Shown here: piece by piece, positions 18,159 through 26,524 of the stretch
Layout of the letters: each line of letters begins with the position of its first letter
How positions within the stretch are numbered: the stretch's first letter is position 1
Source of the DNA: Desulfosporosinus sp.
GTDB taxonomy: Bacteria > Bacillota > Desulfitobacteriia > Desulfitobacteriales > Desulfitobacteriaceae
Direction of reading: 5' to 3'
NCBI GenBank assembly: GCA_003513495.1
Contig: DOPM01000019.1
Location: 156,039-220,038 of the forward strand
DNA: 64,000 bases
Notes under the pieces: generated by a model
The model's input: the letters and a program-made list of their open reading frames with translations, nothing else
Database searches by the model: none
Told to the model about the DNA's origin: nothing
Program-made: the position numbers and the translations under genes

Positions 18159-19297
18159 TTTGTCATTCCTCCCTCTTGGCTTGATGGAATTGAAAAATCG
18201 ATTGATGTCCCCTTTCCAATGATTGATTGGATGGAAAAACGTCCAGAAAACATTTCGACACGTTCTCGCATACCAACGAGTCCGAAATGTTCTCCAGGAG
18301 CATTCATAGCCGTTTTCACTTCAAATCCTCGACCATAATCTCTTATTCTAGCGATGGTCCAATCTTCTTGATAGATCAAATGAATGTCTACTCTGGTAGA
18401 TTGTGCATGCTTGGCAACATTAGTCATTCCCTCTTGAACTAATCTGAAGAGCGCAACTTCCATAGCTGGCAGCAGTCGCTTTTCTCTTCCTTCGATTCTC
18501 AGCTGACACTTAATACCATAGGTTTCTTGGAAATTATCTAAGTATTTTGAGATTGCTGGTACAATTCCTAAGTCATCCAAGGCCATTGGTCGAAGATCGA
18601 AAATAATTCTACGAATGTCTTGTAAATTCGCTCGAACTAAATTTTTAAGATCGTTAAGCTCCGCTTTAACACGGCTTGGATCTAATTCAAGTAATTTTTC
18701 AGCTATCTCAAGTCGTAAAACAATATTTGCTAAAGTTTGCGCTGGACCATCATGCATTTCTCTCGCTACACGACGACGTTCTTCCTCTTGGGCTTTTATA
18801 ACACGCAAACCCATTTCTAGTCGTTGTTCATGATTTTGAGTTTGCAAAGCTTCAACGACTCCACCTTGCAATAAACTTATCGCCATGCCCACTTGAGTCA
18901 TTAAATTTTGGGCCCGTTCAATCGTAACCTGCATTTGACCCAGAGATCGTTCCAGATCATCTCGGCGCTTACGCAATTGGACTTCTTTTTGCTGCAATAG
19001 TTGAAGTTTAACCTGGGCATCTTTAGCCTCAGTATAAGCCTCCATCATTTGTTTGTTAGTATGTTCTTGATGCGCTCGATTAACTTCCATAAGTCGGTGG
19101 CGCAAACGTCGTTCTAATTTTTCTTGATAATCAACTTGTGAAATAATTTCCGTAATATCTGTTTTAAGCTGAGAGAGTTCATTAATCAGTCGATGCGTCT
19201 CAGTCCGGGATGTTTCTGCAATAAAAAATATTTCTTCTTTTCCTGATTCGATCGCTTTGAGGGTGTTTTTTAATATTTCTCCCAACTGGTCTGTCAA
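18155..19297 (-). CDS. DegS-like cytosolic sensor histidine kinase
   Basis: 380 residues, with no membrane segment. An approximately 170-residue N-terminal coiled coil (sensor DegS-type) is followed by the HisKA_3 phosphoacceptor helix ERRRVAREMHDGPAQTLAN, where the His before Asp-Gly-Pro is the phosphorylation site. The ATPase has the N box MTNVAKHAQS, G1 RDYGRGFE and G2 HFGLVGMRERV. It phosphorylates the downstream regulator. The start is TTG with GAGGAAT about 6 nt upstream. The signal sensed cannot be read from the sequence. Confidence 0.92.
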   Translation of the reverse strand: MTDQLGEILKNTLKAIESGKEEIFFIAETSRTETHRLINELSQLKTDITEIISQVDYQEKLERRLRHRLMEVNRAHQEHTNKQMMEAYTEAKDAQVKLQLLQQKEVQLRKRRDDLERSLGQMQVTIERAQNLMTQVGMAISLLQGGVVEALQTQNHEQRLEMGLRVIKAQEEERRRVAREMHDGPAQTLANIVLRLEIAEKLLELDPSRVKAELNDLKNLVRANLQDIRRIIFDLRPMALDDLGIVPAISKYLDNFQETYGIKCQLRIEGREKRLLPAMEVALFRLVQEGMTNVAKHAQSTRVDIHLIYQEDWTIARIRDYGRGFEVKTAMNAPGEHFGLVGMRERVEMFSGRFSIQSIIGKGTSIDFSIPSSQEGGMTN

Positions 19298-19411
19298 TGT
19301 TATTCCTCATTTCAATAGCTCAAATGTCTCAAGATTCTGCTCCTTCATATTTTCTTAATTCGACATTGAAACAGTAAATCCTACTTTCTAGCAAAAAAAT
19401 AAGTGATATTA

Positions 19412-20320
19412 TTAACTGAGGTTCAGATTTTTTCTTCTGCGCATAATATGTTTGATTTTCCTTTCTAATCTACGGGGATAAGTTAGGTCTTCTTCGTGGC
19501 ACAACATAACTCTCCAGCCATCTTTTTCAAACTTTTCCGTCTGGCAAGGATAAGCAGGGTCAAAACGACAGATGAGAAGATCTTCTACTTGAGCTAAAAA
19601 TCTTTCACCCTGTAAGGTTGTATTCCACAGAATAGGTGCATCAGGAAATATATAATTTAGTACATCTTTCAGTCGTTCCGCTTTATGAGGAACCGGACTG
19701 ACTTTATCAAAACTATTCATTACAACTACACTATCTATCGAACTGTCAATATCCGAACTAATAGATTCTCGCTCCAGCTCATTTACTTCGCTTACTACAT
19801 CTACTAATTGAACTTTATTTACTTCAATGATCTCACAAATATTGTCCTTTTTAATAATGTCTTTATGATCCATTGAGGCAAAGGCAGGCATTGTAATATC
19901 CTGATCCAAGGAACTTATAATATCCACCTTTTTGTTATTGAGTACTTTTACCATACCTTCGTTCAGCATCTTATTCATTGTCTCTTGAAACGTCGGAAAA
20001 TTATTAATAACACGGGAGTCAGGAAGTTGTTGATCTAGGATTTGTCTAAGTCCATCTGCTAGGTATTGTGATGGAAACATAGACAATCCCAGTAATTGTG
20101 TTGTCAGTTTCTCGACAATTTCGCATCCCTTTTGGTATTCCTGATCTGAATCAGTCCCTGTTAATAAACAAGAAGTTAATACTGTTTCGATAATTTGTTC
20201 TACCCACTCTTCAATTCTTGGATCATTAAGGTAATAAGCCTCCAAAAAATCCACCTCCAGATTACATATCTGTTGATAGCTATGCTTATCCAGAGGCAGG
20301 TATGATATAATTTCTAACAT
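19412..20320 (-). CDS. Hypothetical protein between acs operon and degS
   Basis: 302 residues from the ATG at 20320; a longer frame begins at 20404, but it runs through the acs terminator. No membrane segment or known motif. The N-terminal half looks helical, the middle is acidic and Ser/Val/Asp-rich (around residues 165-210), and the C-terminus is basic (ERKIKHIMRRRKNL) after a Cys-containing segment (RFDPAYPCQTEKF). I do not recognise the family. Its position suggests either a link with degS or independent function. Confidence 0.6.
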   Translation of the reverse strand: MLEIISYLPLDKHSYQQICNLEVDFLEAYYLNDPRIEEWVEQIIETVLTSCLLTGTDSDQEYQKGCEIVEKLTTQLLGLSMFPSQYLADGLRQILDQQLPDSRVINNFPTFQETMNKMLNEGMVKVLNNKKVDIISSLDQDITMPAFASMDHKDIIKKDNICEIIEVNKVQLVDVVSEVNELERESISSDIDSSIDSVVVMNSFDKVSPVPHKAERLKDVLNYIFPDAPILWNTTLQGERFLAQVEDLLICRFDPAYPCQTEKFEKDGWRVMLCHEEDLTYPRRLERKIKHIMRRRKNLNLS

Positions 20321-20335
20321 TTTCCTAACTATATA

Positions 20336-20377
20336 AAATAAGGATATCACCCGTAAATGGTGTATATCCTTATTTTT
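20336..20377 (-). terminator. Terminator of the acs operon
   Basis: AAATAAGGATAT pairs with ATATCCTTATTT across a 16-nt loop that itself contains ACCC/GGTG pairing; T-rich sequence follows on either strand. It is about 80 nt after the acsE stop. Confidence 0.8.
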
Positions 20378-20453
20378 ATAGTTTATATAGGGTCTGAATA
20401 GCATACCTTTATCTTCAAACCCAATATTGTTTTAATTTATAGCGATGTCAATT

Positions 20454-21248
20454 TTAGCGTGCGCGGAAAACCTTCAGATAGGAGTCAGCATAGATGCTTC
20501 TATTTAGAAGAATCTGTGTGGTAGCTGCTACGTCTACTAGGTCATCATCATTAGCATCCATGATGGCGGCATCAAGTCCGCATGCAACAGCCATGGCCAT
20601 ATAGGTCCGGTTGATCAAGTTACGATCCGGAGATTTCTGCGAAACATTCGATAATCCTAGAACCGTTCGAGGTGCTGGATTTGCCAACATTTTCACCTGT
20701 CTTAAGGACTCTAGTACTTCAGGTGCATGCTCCTGTGCGACATTTACAGGGAGAATTAGTGGATCGATGTATAGATCTTCCATGGGTACGCCATACTCAT
20801 CAGCAGCAGCAACTAATTCCATAGCAAAAGCAACCCGATTTTCTGCATCTTTTGGAATCCCTTTTTTATCCATAGTTAAACCGATGATACCAGCATTGTA
20901 TTGAATAGCCATTGGAAAAACACGTTCAATCTTAACTTGTTCTGCAGGGCAAGAGTTAATGATCGCTGGGCGCTTACAAACTTTTAGACCTGCTTCGATT
21001 GCATCATAGTTCGTGGAGTCTAACACGAGGGGTAATTCTGAGACTTCCTGGATAACATTAACCATCCACTCATAAGCTTCGACTCTTTCGTGAGTTGGAA
21101 TTGCAGGGCCTGAATTTACGTCAAGGTAGTGGGCTCCTCCCTCTTGTTGCTTTACAGCCCAATATTGAATAGCTTTTGGGTCTTTATTGCGGAGTGCATC
21201 TCCAATATCAGTAAACATACCGTTAATCCGTTCGCCAAAAATAAGCAT
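20454..21248 (-). CDS. acsE: Methyltetrahydrofolate:corrinoid/iron-sulfur protein methyltransferase
   Basis: 264 residues, nearly the length of the Moorella enzyme. It begins MLIFGERINGMF, has the pterin-binding barrel motifs YLDVNSGPA, LVLDSTNYDAIEAG and LGLSNVSQK, and ends in a helix. It transfers the methyl group from CH3-tetrahydrofolate to the cobalt of the AcsCD corrinoid protein. The start at 21248 is chosen because GGAAGGA precedes it; an in-frame ATG six codons upstream overlaps that site. Last gene of the acs operon. Confidence 0.95.
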   Translation of the reverse strand: MLIFGERINGMFTDIGDALRNKDPKAIQYWAVKQQEGGAHYLDVNSGPAIPTHERVEAYEWMVNVIQEVSELPLVLDSTNYDAIEAGLKVCKRPAIINSCPAEQVKIERVFPMAIQYNAGIIGLTMDKKGIPKDAENRVAFAMELVAAADEYGVPMEDLYIDPLILPVNVAQEHAPEVLESLRQVKMLANPAPRTVLGLSNVSQKSPDRNLINRTYMAMAVACGLDAAIMDANDDDLVDVAATTQILLNRSIYADSYLKVFRAR

Positions 21249-21329
21249 TCGGTCACGTCCTTCCATTTTATTAAATTATTTACTAAATGAAGGTAATTTT
21301 ACGGATATACTATAAAGCTCTATTTAGGA

Positions 21330-22292
21330 TTAATCGCCCATCATATCAGCAATGTTTTTCTTGACAATACTTACTGCAGCTGGGTTACGCATTACAAGAA
21401 TGCTGGCTCCAACTTGAAGAACGCCAGAAGCAGTTACTGCCTCCCATAGCACACTACGATCTGCGAGATCCCCCCATCCAGGAAACTCTTCTACAGACGC
21501 ATAAGCTTCCTTGCAACGATTAGCCTCATGTCCGACTGTACAAATAATTGGCATAGAGAGCATTTTGTCATTTGCTAAGGCTCCTAGTCGTGCGCGCTCC
21601 ATGATCGAATAAACATACTCAATTCCGAATCCAAGACCAGCAACTGTAGGATCAATAACAATTTTATTTAGGGGTAGTCCCATTTCATTGATCAAGATAT
21701 TTAACTGTTTACAGATATTAATATCAAGTGGTGAACGAGCAATGAGAGTATGCTTGTGAACCATTGCGGCAGCGGTAATGGACTTATAGTTGTCCTGTTC
21801 AGCAATACCTATTAAGAGGTTTTCCCCTGCTGCAGCCTCAGCAATAACTGCCATAATCTCATTATTCTTTTCACCGTCGTCGCACCCTTCTACAATGAGG
21901 GGTACTCCAACAGCTGCTAAGACATCTTTAACGATGCGTGCACAATCTTCAGGGGAACGGTTTTCTCCTTCGGGATCTGCACCATCCAGTTTGAGATAGA
22001 TGAGGTCTGCACCAAAATCATCAACGCATTTTTTAGCCCATGCGGCTGGATCATTGATCACATCCCCAATTCGATTCTTGATGGTGTCAGGCCATGAGGG
22101 TACTACGTCAGTGACCTCCATAGCGATCACTGGACGATTCTTCGTTTCCCCTTCAAAGTGGAGAAACGGTAAGGCGCTGTCTCCTCCAACTGTAATTGTG
22201 GAGGTTCTTGTTCCTCCCTGTTCAGCAGTTGCTCCGAGTACTACCTCTCCAACCTTACTGGAATACTTTTCTTTCACTAACGTTACGGACAT
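21330..22292 (-). CDS. acsD: Corrinoid/iron-sulfur protein small subunit (CODH/ACS delta)
   Basis: 320 residues. A TIM-barrel corrinoid-subunit with the family motifs HFEGETKNRP, DLIYLKLDGADPEG, NLLIGIAEQDNYK and IIDPTVAGLGFGIEY with the intact substitution IVIDPTV. It pairs with AcsC; together they carry the methyl group between AcsE and acetyl-CoA synthase. It sits between the second CooC-type ATPase gene (15-nt gap) and acsE in the cluster. Confidence 0.94.
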   Translation of the reverse strand: MSVTLVKEKYSSKVGEVVLGATAEQGGTRTSTITVGGDSALPFLHFEGETKNRPVIAMEVTDVVPSWPDTIKNRIGDVINDPAAWAKKCVDDFGADLIYLKLDGADPEGENRSPEDCARIVKDVLAAVGVPLIVEGCDDGEKNNEIMAVIAEAAAGENLLIGIAEQDNYKSITAAAMVHKHTLIARSPLDINICKQLNILINEMGLPLNKIVIDPTVAGLGFGIEYVYSIMERARLGALANDKMLSMPIICTVGHEANRCKEAYASVEEFPGWGDLADRSVLWEAVTASGVLQVGASILVMRNPAAVSIVKKNIADMMGD

Positions 22293-22307
22293 GAACTTCT
22301 CTCCTTT

Positions 22308-23069
22308 CTAGTTAAAGATTCCGGCACGGTTCAGAATACTTTCCACTGCCTGGACCGAGACGGCATCATCTGGCAAATCAAATAATGGTTTGCCTGCCAA
22401 GTCATATTCCACAACTAAAGGATCTAACGGTATGTCTCCTATAACAGTAAGACCAGTACGTTCGATTTCTTCTCTTAAGGATTCCATACTTCCCTCGGTA
22501 CTCTTAGTTACGATTAAATAAACTGTTTGGACGGCAGACTTTAGCCCTCGAATAAGATCGTGGACTCTTCCTGCTGAACGAATTCCACGTGCGGAAGAAT
22601 CACTGATTACAAACATTACTTCAACCCGGGGGATTGTACGACGACTGATATGTTCCAATCCCGCTTCAGAATCCACTGCGACGAAGTCATAGTTTTCTCC
22701 AATGTCCTGAAGATGTTTGCGCAAGATGTCATTTGGATAGCAATAACACCCAGCTCCCTGAGGTCCTCCCATGACAAGTAGATCGATATCTTTTGACTCA
22801 ACTAACGATTGTTGGAGTTTGTATTCGATAAAAACATTTTTTGGCATTCCCTCGGGGATTGCTTTAGGATCTTTACTCTGTTCAAGTAATTCCGATATAG
22901 TGGATGTAACTTCTAAGCCCAAAGCTTCACCAAGATTTGCATTGGGATCTGCATCAACAGCGAGGATAGAAGTCCCTTTCTTATGACGAACCATTTGCCT
23001 TAGTAATAAAGCGGTGAATGTGGTTTTTCCTACTCCACCTTTGCCAGCAACTGCTATATATTTTGACAT
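22308..23069 (-). CDS. acsF: CooC-type nickel-insertion ATPase (AcsF)
   Basis: 253 residues of the MinD/CooC P-loop family: KGGVGKTTF deviant Walker A at residues 9-17, VDADPNANLG switch motif, and a Cys-X-Cys pair in GAGCYCYPND that in CooC/AcsF proteins binds nickel at the dimer interface. It is thought to mature the A-cluster of acetyl-CoA synthase. It lies between the corrinoid activator and acsD genes, and a second paralogue (cooC) opens the operon. Assignment of AcsF to this copy rests on position, as the two are similar in motif content. Confidence 0.88.
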   Translation of the reverse strand: MSKYIAVAGKGGVGKTTFTALLLRQMVRHKKGTSILAVDADPNANLGEALGLEVTSTISELLEQSKDPKAIPEGMPKNVFIEYKLQQSLVESKDIDLLVMGGPQGAGCYCYPNDILRKHLQDIGENYDFVAVDSEAGLEHISRRTIPRVEVMFVISDSSARGIRSAGRVHDLIRGLKSAVQTVYLIVTKSTEGSMESLREEIERTGLTVIGDIPLDPLVVEYDLAGKPLFDLPDDAVSVQAVESILNRAGIFN

Positions 23070-23090
23070 AATTGACCTCCATAATAACGT

Positions 23091-25001
23091 TTATTGAAAA
23101 GATGGAAATAGGGTCATATCCGTATGGGGTAAAAATAAGGCAGCCATATATTCGTCCATATAGGTTACCCCAACTGAAAGCTCGACATAGGTCATTTTCC
23201 GTCCTAATTCTTCTGCTTCCCGCCAGGCATTCTGAGAAAGTAAGGCTAGACGAGCACCTTTTACAGATGCATTCCCAACAAACTCAAACCGTTCTGGTTC
23301 AAGGTCTGGGAGCAGTCCAATCTGAACAGCGTCATGAATATTAAGGTAATTACCAAAACCGCCCGCAATGACAATCCGGCTAATCATTTCAATATCCACT
23401 GCAACCATATTTAGTAAGGATCGAATTCCAGCATAGATAGCACCTTTGGCCCGAATAACATTCTTGACATCATTTTCAGTGATGACCACATCTTTTTCTC
23501 CACCGGCTTGATGAGCCCAAGCCAGGACAAACTCTTTATCATCAGCGGTTGCTCTTAATCGCTGTGAGTCTGACTTATGCCCTAACTGGAAATTCCCAGC
23601 ACGGTCTATGATACCTGCACTGAGTAACTTGGCTATACAATCCACAAGCCCCGATCCGCATATTCCAACAGGAGTCTGGTTATTGATCACTTTAAGGGAT
23701 ACATCTAAGGTCTCGGGATCGATAATGATCCGTTCAATTGCCCCTGGCATAGCTCGCATACCGAAGGTAATACCGCCACCTTCAAAGCTCGGACCTGCTG
23801 AACAAGCACAAGCAACAAGCCAATCCTGGTTGCCGAGTACAATCTCCCCATTCGTTCCAATATCAATAAAGAGAATAATGTCTTCCCCATTAGCTAAATC
23901 CGTTACCAGGGTTCCAGCAACAATGTCTCCTCCCACATAGCTTGCTACTGAAGGATAACAGTGCACTAGTGCCTCCGGCAACATATGCAGCCCAATTTCC
24001 CGAGCAGTGTATGAGGGAACATTTGTCATAGTTGGAATATAGGGTTCCAATCGAATATAGCGTGGATTAACACCTAAGAACAATTGTGTCATCGTCGTAT
24101 TTCCAGCCACCATCGCACTAGCGATATCCTTACTACTTAAGGATTGGCGAGCAAGAATCTTATCCAGAAGGCCATTGATGGTTTCTAGAACAGCATCCCT
24201 GATCTCTATTAAGCTCTGCTCACTTTCAACTGCATATACGATACGAGTGATTACGTCGTCCCCATATTTTGCTTGTTTATTGTAAGTACCCTGTTGATCA
24301 ACAATCTCTCCAGTTAAAAGATTAATTAGGTAAACAACAACTGTCGTGGTACCTATATCAATAGCAAGTCCATAAGGGGGTACATCGTTGCCCTGTTCAA
24401 TGTGTGTAATAGTTAATCCAGCTTCAGTATCTGTCATGGTGATAGATACATCCCAATTAGCTTTGCGAAGTGAGTCAGGAAGATGCTTAAGAACGGATAA
24501 TGGTATATGAATGGGTTTATCTCCGGTTTTTAAGACGCGACGGAGTTCTATACTAAGACGAGACCAATCACTGGAGTTTTCCGTCAAAGTGGGTACTGAA
24601 AGTGAAATCCTCTGCTTCTGTGCTAAGGGTTGACGCCCGAACTTCTCGAGTAAATCATGTTCACTTTCCTGTAAGAGCCCTTTCGGGACATCTCCCAATA
24701 ACACTTGGTGTTCTTGTAACCTTGACTCAGGAGGTATTTCGATGGTCATATCCCCTTGCACCAAGGTCTTACAGGCTAGCCGAAGTCCTTTGGAAAGTTG
24801 CTCTGGTGTTAAGTTTCCCGTACCATTTATTATTGGGTCCCCACTCAGAACGTTCACTTTACAAGCTCCGCAAGTTCCCTTTCCACCGCACCCAGATTTT
24901 ATCATAATACCGGCTTTTGCAGCTACGTTAAGCAGGGATGTACCATGATCAGCTTCGATAACACGGTTCTCGGGCATGAGTTTAATTTGAAATTGGGACA
25001 T
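23091..25001 (-). CDS. acsV: Reductive activator of the corrinoid/iron-sulfur protein (RACo/AcsV)
   Basis: 636 residues. The N-terminal [2Fe-2S] ferredoxin domain has Cys38, Cys44, Cys47 and Cys77. A linker domain follows, then an ASKHA-type actin-like ATPase with LAIDIGTTTVVVYL and FIDIGTNGEIVLG. RACo restores Co(II) to Co(I) in AcsCD at the cost of ATP. The start at 25001 has AAGGAAG upstream and skips 12 upstream codons of the longest frame. Position inside the acs operon, between acsC and acsF, supports this over a RamA role in methylotrophy. Confidence 0.92.
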   Translation of the reverse strand: MSQFQIKLMPENRVIEADHGTSLLNVAAKAGIMIKSGCGGKGTCGACKVNVLSGDPIINGTGNLTPEQLSKGLRLACKTLVQGDMTIEIPPESRLQEHQVLLGDVPKGLLQESEHDLLEKFGRQPLAQKQRISLSVPTLTENSSDWSRLSIELRRVLKTGDKPIHIPLSVLKHLPDSLRKANWDVSITMTDTEAGLTITHIEQGNDVPPYGLAIDIGTTTVVVYLINLLTGEIVDQQGTYNKQAKYGDDVITRIVYAVESEQSLIEIRDAVLETINGLLDKILARQSLSSKDIASAMVAGNTTMTQLFLGVNPRYIRLEPYIPTMTNVPSYTAREIGLHMLPEALVHCYPSVASYVGGDIVAGTLVTDLANGEDIILFIDIGTNGEIVLGNQDWLVACACSAGPSFEGGGITFGMRAMPGAIERIIIDPETLDVSLKVINNQTPVGICGSGLVDCIAKLLSAGIIDRAGNFQLGHKSDSQRLRATADDKEFVLAWAHQAGGEKDVVITENDVKNVIRAKGAIYAGIRSLLNMVAVDIEMISRIVIAGGFGNYLNIHDAVQIGLLPDLEPERFEFVGNASVKGARLALLSQNAWREAEELGRKMTYVELSVGVTYMDEYMAALFLPHTDMTLFPSFQ

Positions 25002-25116
25002 CGCTTTCACTTCCTTACTTTCACCAAGAAATCCCATCTGGTATGATGAATACTATGAAAACATCGTTCTCACCTACGACAAAGCGTAATTACATTAAAA
25101 CCCTACTATTAAATAC

Positions 25117-26442
25117 TTAGGTAAGAGATTTCGAGAAAGAAACAATCCCACTAGATTCACGTGGTCCAACAATAGCTTTCCAACCGGACAGTTCAGATAG
25201 TTTTCCTGAAATTACAGCGACATAGCCTGGAATAATAATGTTACGATGTTTCACCTTATCTGCTATACCACAGGCATTCATTGCTTCGACAATTTTTTCC
25301 GGTTCAAACTTCCCAGCAGCATAAGCCGTAAGAACGGAAGTGCCATCAGTATCAATAGGTAAGATATAGCTAGGGACTTTAGAGGTTTCAACTTCACCTT
25401 CGACACTATAATAGGTAAGGGAGAAGTTCGTTGTAATATAGAATGGTGAGTTTTCATCAACCGCCCCGACGGAATGTAGTTTGGGCTCCACTTGAATAGG
25501 TTTTTGGGGATCTGTGTAAATGTTCTGTCTCAAAGTCATTAATGGCAAAATATGAGCTTTTGCACTAGTTTTTAAGACAACTGCACTTGCATATTTAGCT
25601 ACATATACAGTGGCTTCCATAATTTCTTCCATTGGCTCTGTCTTGGTTGTAAAAGCAATGACAGGGAAACCAAGGGGTCTGAACTTTTTCTTAATAGCTA
25701 AACGGCGGATATGCGTAAGATTCGCTAAGGTATCTACTGGAGTTCTTGAACCAGGATCCAAGACGAATTCTTTATAGCCTAAAGCTTGAGCTTTAACTAC
25801 GAGTTCTTCCAGAGCATCTAATCCCTCTGCTTTAATGATAACAGGAACAGAATTTTCCTTAGCTAGGTTGACCATAGCTTCGTAGTTATCGGCTGTTGCA
25901 GATCCAATTAGAGGTTTACGGGATGCTAATGGCGCAAGAGCCCCTTTCATAGCCTCTGGATCATTGCTTAGAAGAACTAGCGATTTATCCGTAGCTTCTG
26001 CTACAGTAGCGACAACTTTAGCAAAACGTCCAGCGTCTCCTGACTCTTGAACGATAGCTACACCATCAATAGAATATTGAAGACCGACACGCTCAAATTC
26101 TAACCCCTTGATCTCCTGAACTTTAGCATTTAATTCATCATCACTTAGGCTATCAGAGACATAGATAAGCAATGTTGTGGGGTGGTAGAATGTTTTGTCA
26201 TGACGGAAAAGAACTGTTTCATCTCCGAGTACAGAATCCTTACCAAACTTAATGGCCTTGATCGGGGGGGCTGCAGCAGAATCCAAGTTCTCTCGCGCTG
26301 CTTCAGTTACATGTGGACAGGAGTCTAAAGATGCTTTTCCCGAAGCCAATGCCATTGCAAAGGCCAGGCAAGTTGGAACTCCACACTCTCCGCAGTTTTT
26401 CTTGGGCATTTGTTTATAGATTTCTAAACCTGTAAGAGCCAT
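25117..26442 (-). CDS. acsC: Corrinoid/iron-sulfur protein large subunit (CODH/ACS gamma)
   Basis: 441 residues. The N-terminal [4Fe-4S] module uses Cys17, Cys20, Cys25 and Cys42 (NCGECGVPTC segment). A TIM-barrel domain with ACS-gamma motifs (FVLDPGSRTPVDTLANL) and a C-terminal Rossmann-like corrinoid-binding domain (NIIIPGYVAVISGKLSEL) follow. It forms the methyl carrier with AcsD and is reduced by AcsV. 82 nt separates it from acsB upstream. Confidence 0.95.
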   Translation of the reverse strand: MALTGLEIYKQMPKKNCGECGVPTCLAFAMALASGKASLDSCPHVTEAARENLDSAAAPPIKAIKFGKDSVLGDETVLFRHDKTFYHPTTLLIYVSDSLSDDELNAKVQEIKGLEFERVGLQYSIDGVAIVQESGDAGRFAKVVATVAEATDKSLVLLSNDPEAMKGALAPLASRKPLIGSATADNYEAMVNLAKENSVPVIIKAEGLDALEELVVKAQALGYKEFVLDPGSRTPVDTLANLTHIRRLAIKKKFRPLGFPVIAFTTKTEPMEEIMEATVYVAKYASAVVLKTSAKAHILPLMTLRQNIYTDPQKPIQVEPKLHSVGAVDENSPFYITTNFSLTYYSVEGEVETSKVPSYILPIDTDGTSVLTAYAAGKFEPEKIVEAMNACGIADKVKHRNIIIPGYVAVISGKLSELSGWKAIVGPRESSGIVSFSKSLT

Positions 26443-26524
26443 TTTAAATCCCCTTTCTAATCGATCTAGAATAAGAGCAGACTGTCAAGGCCCTTGGAGT
26501 GGGCCCTGGCGTCTGCAGTGATAG

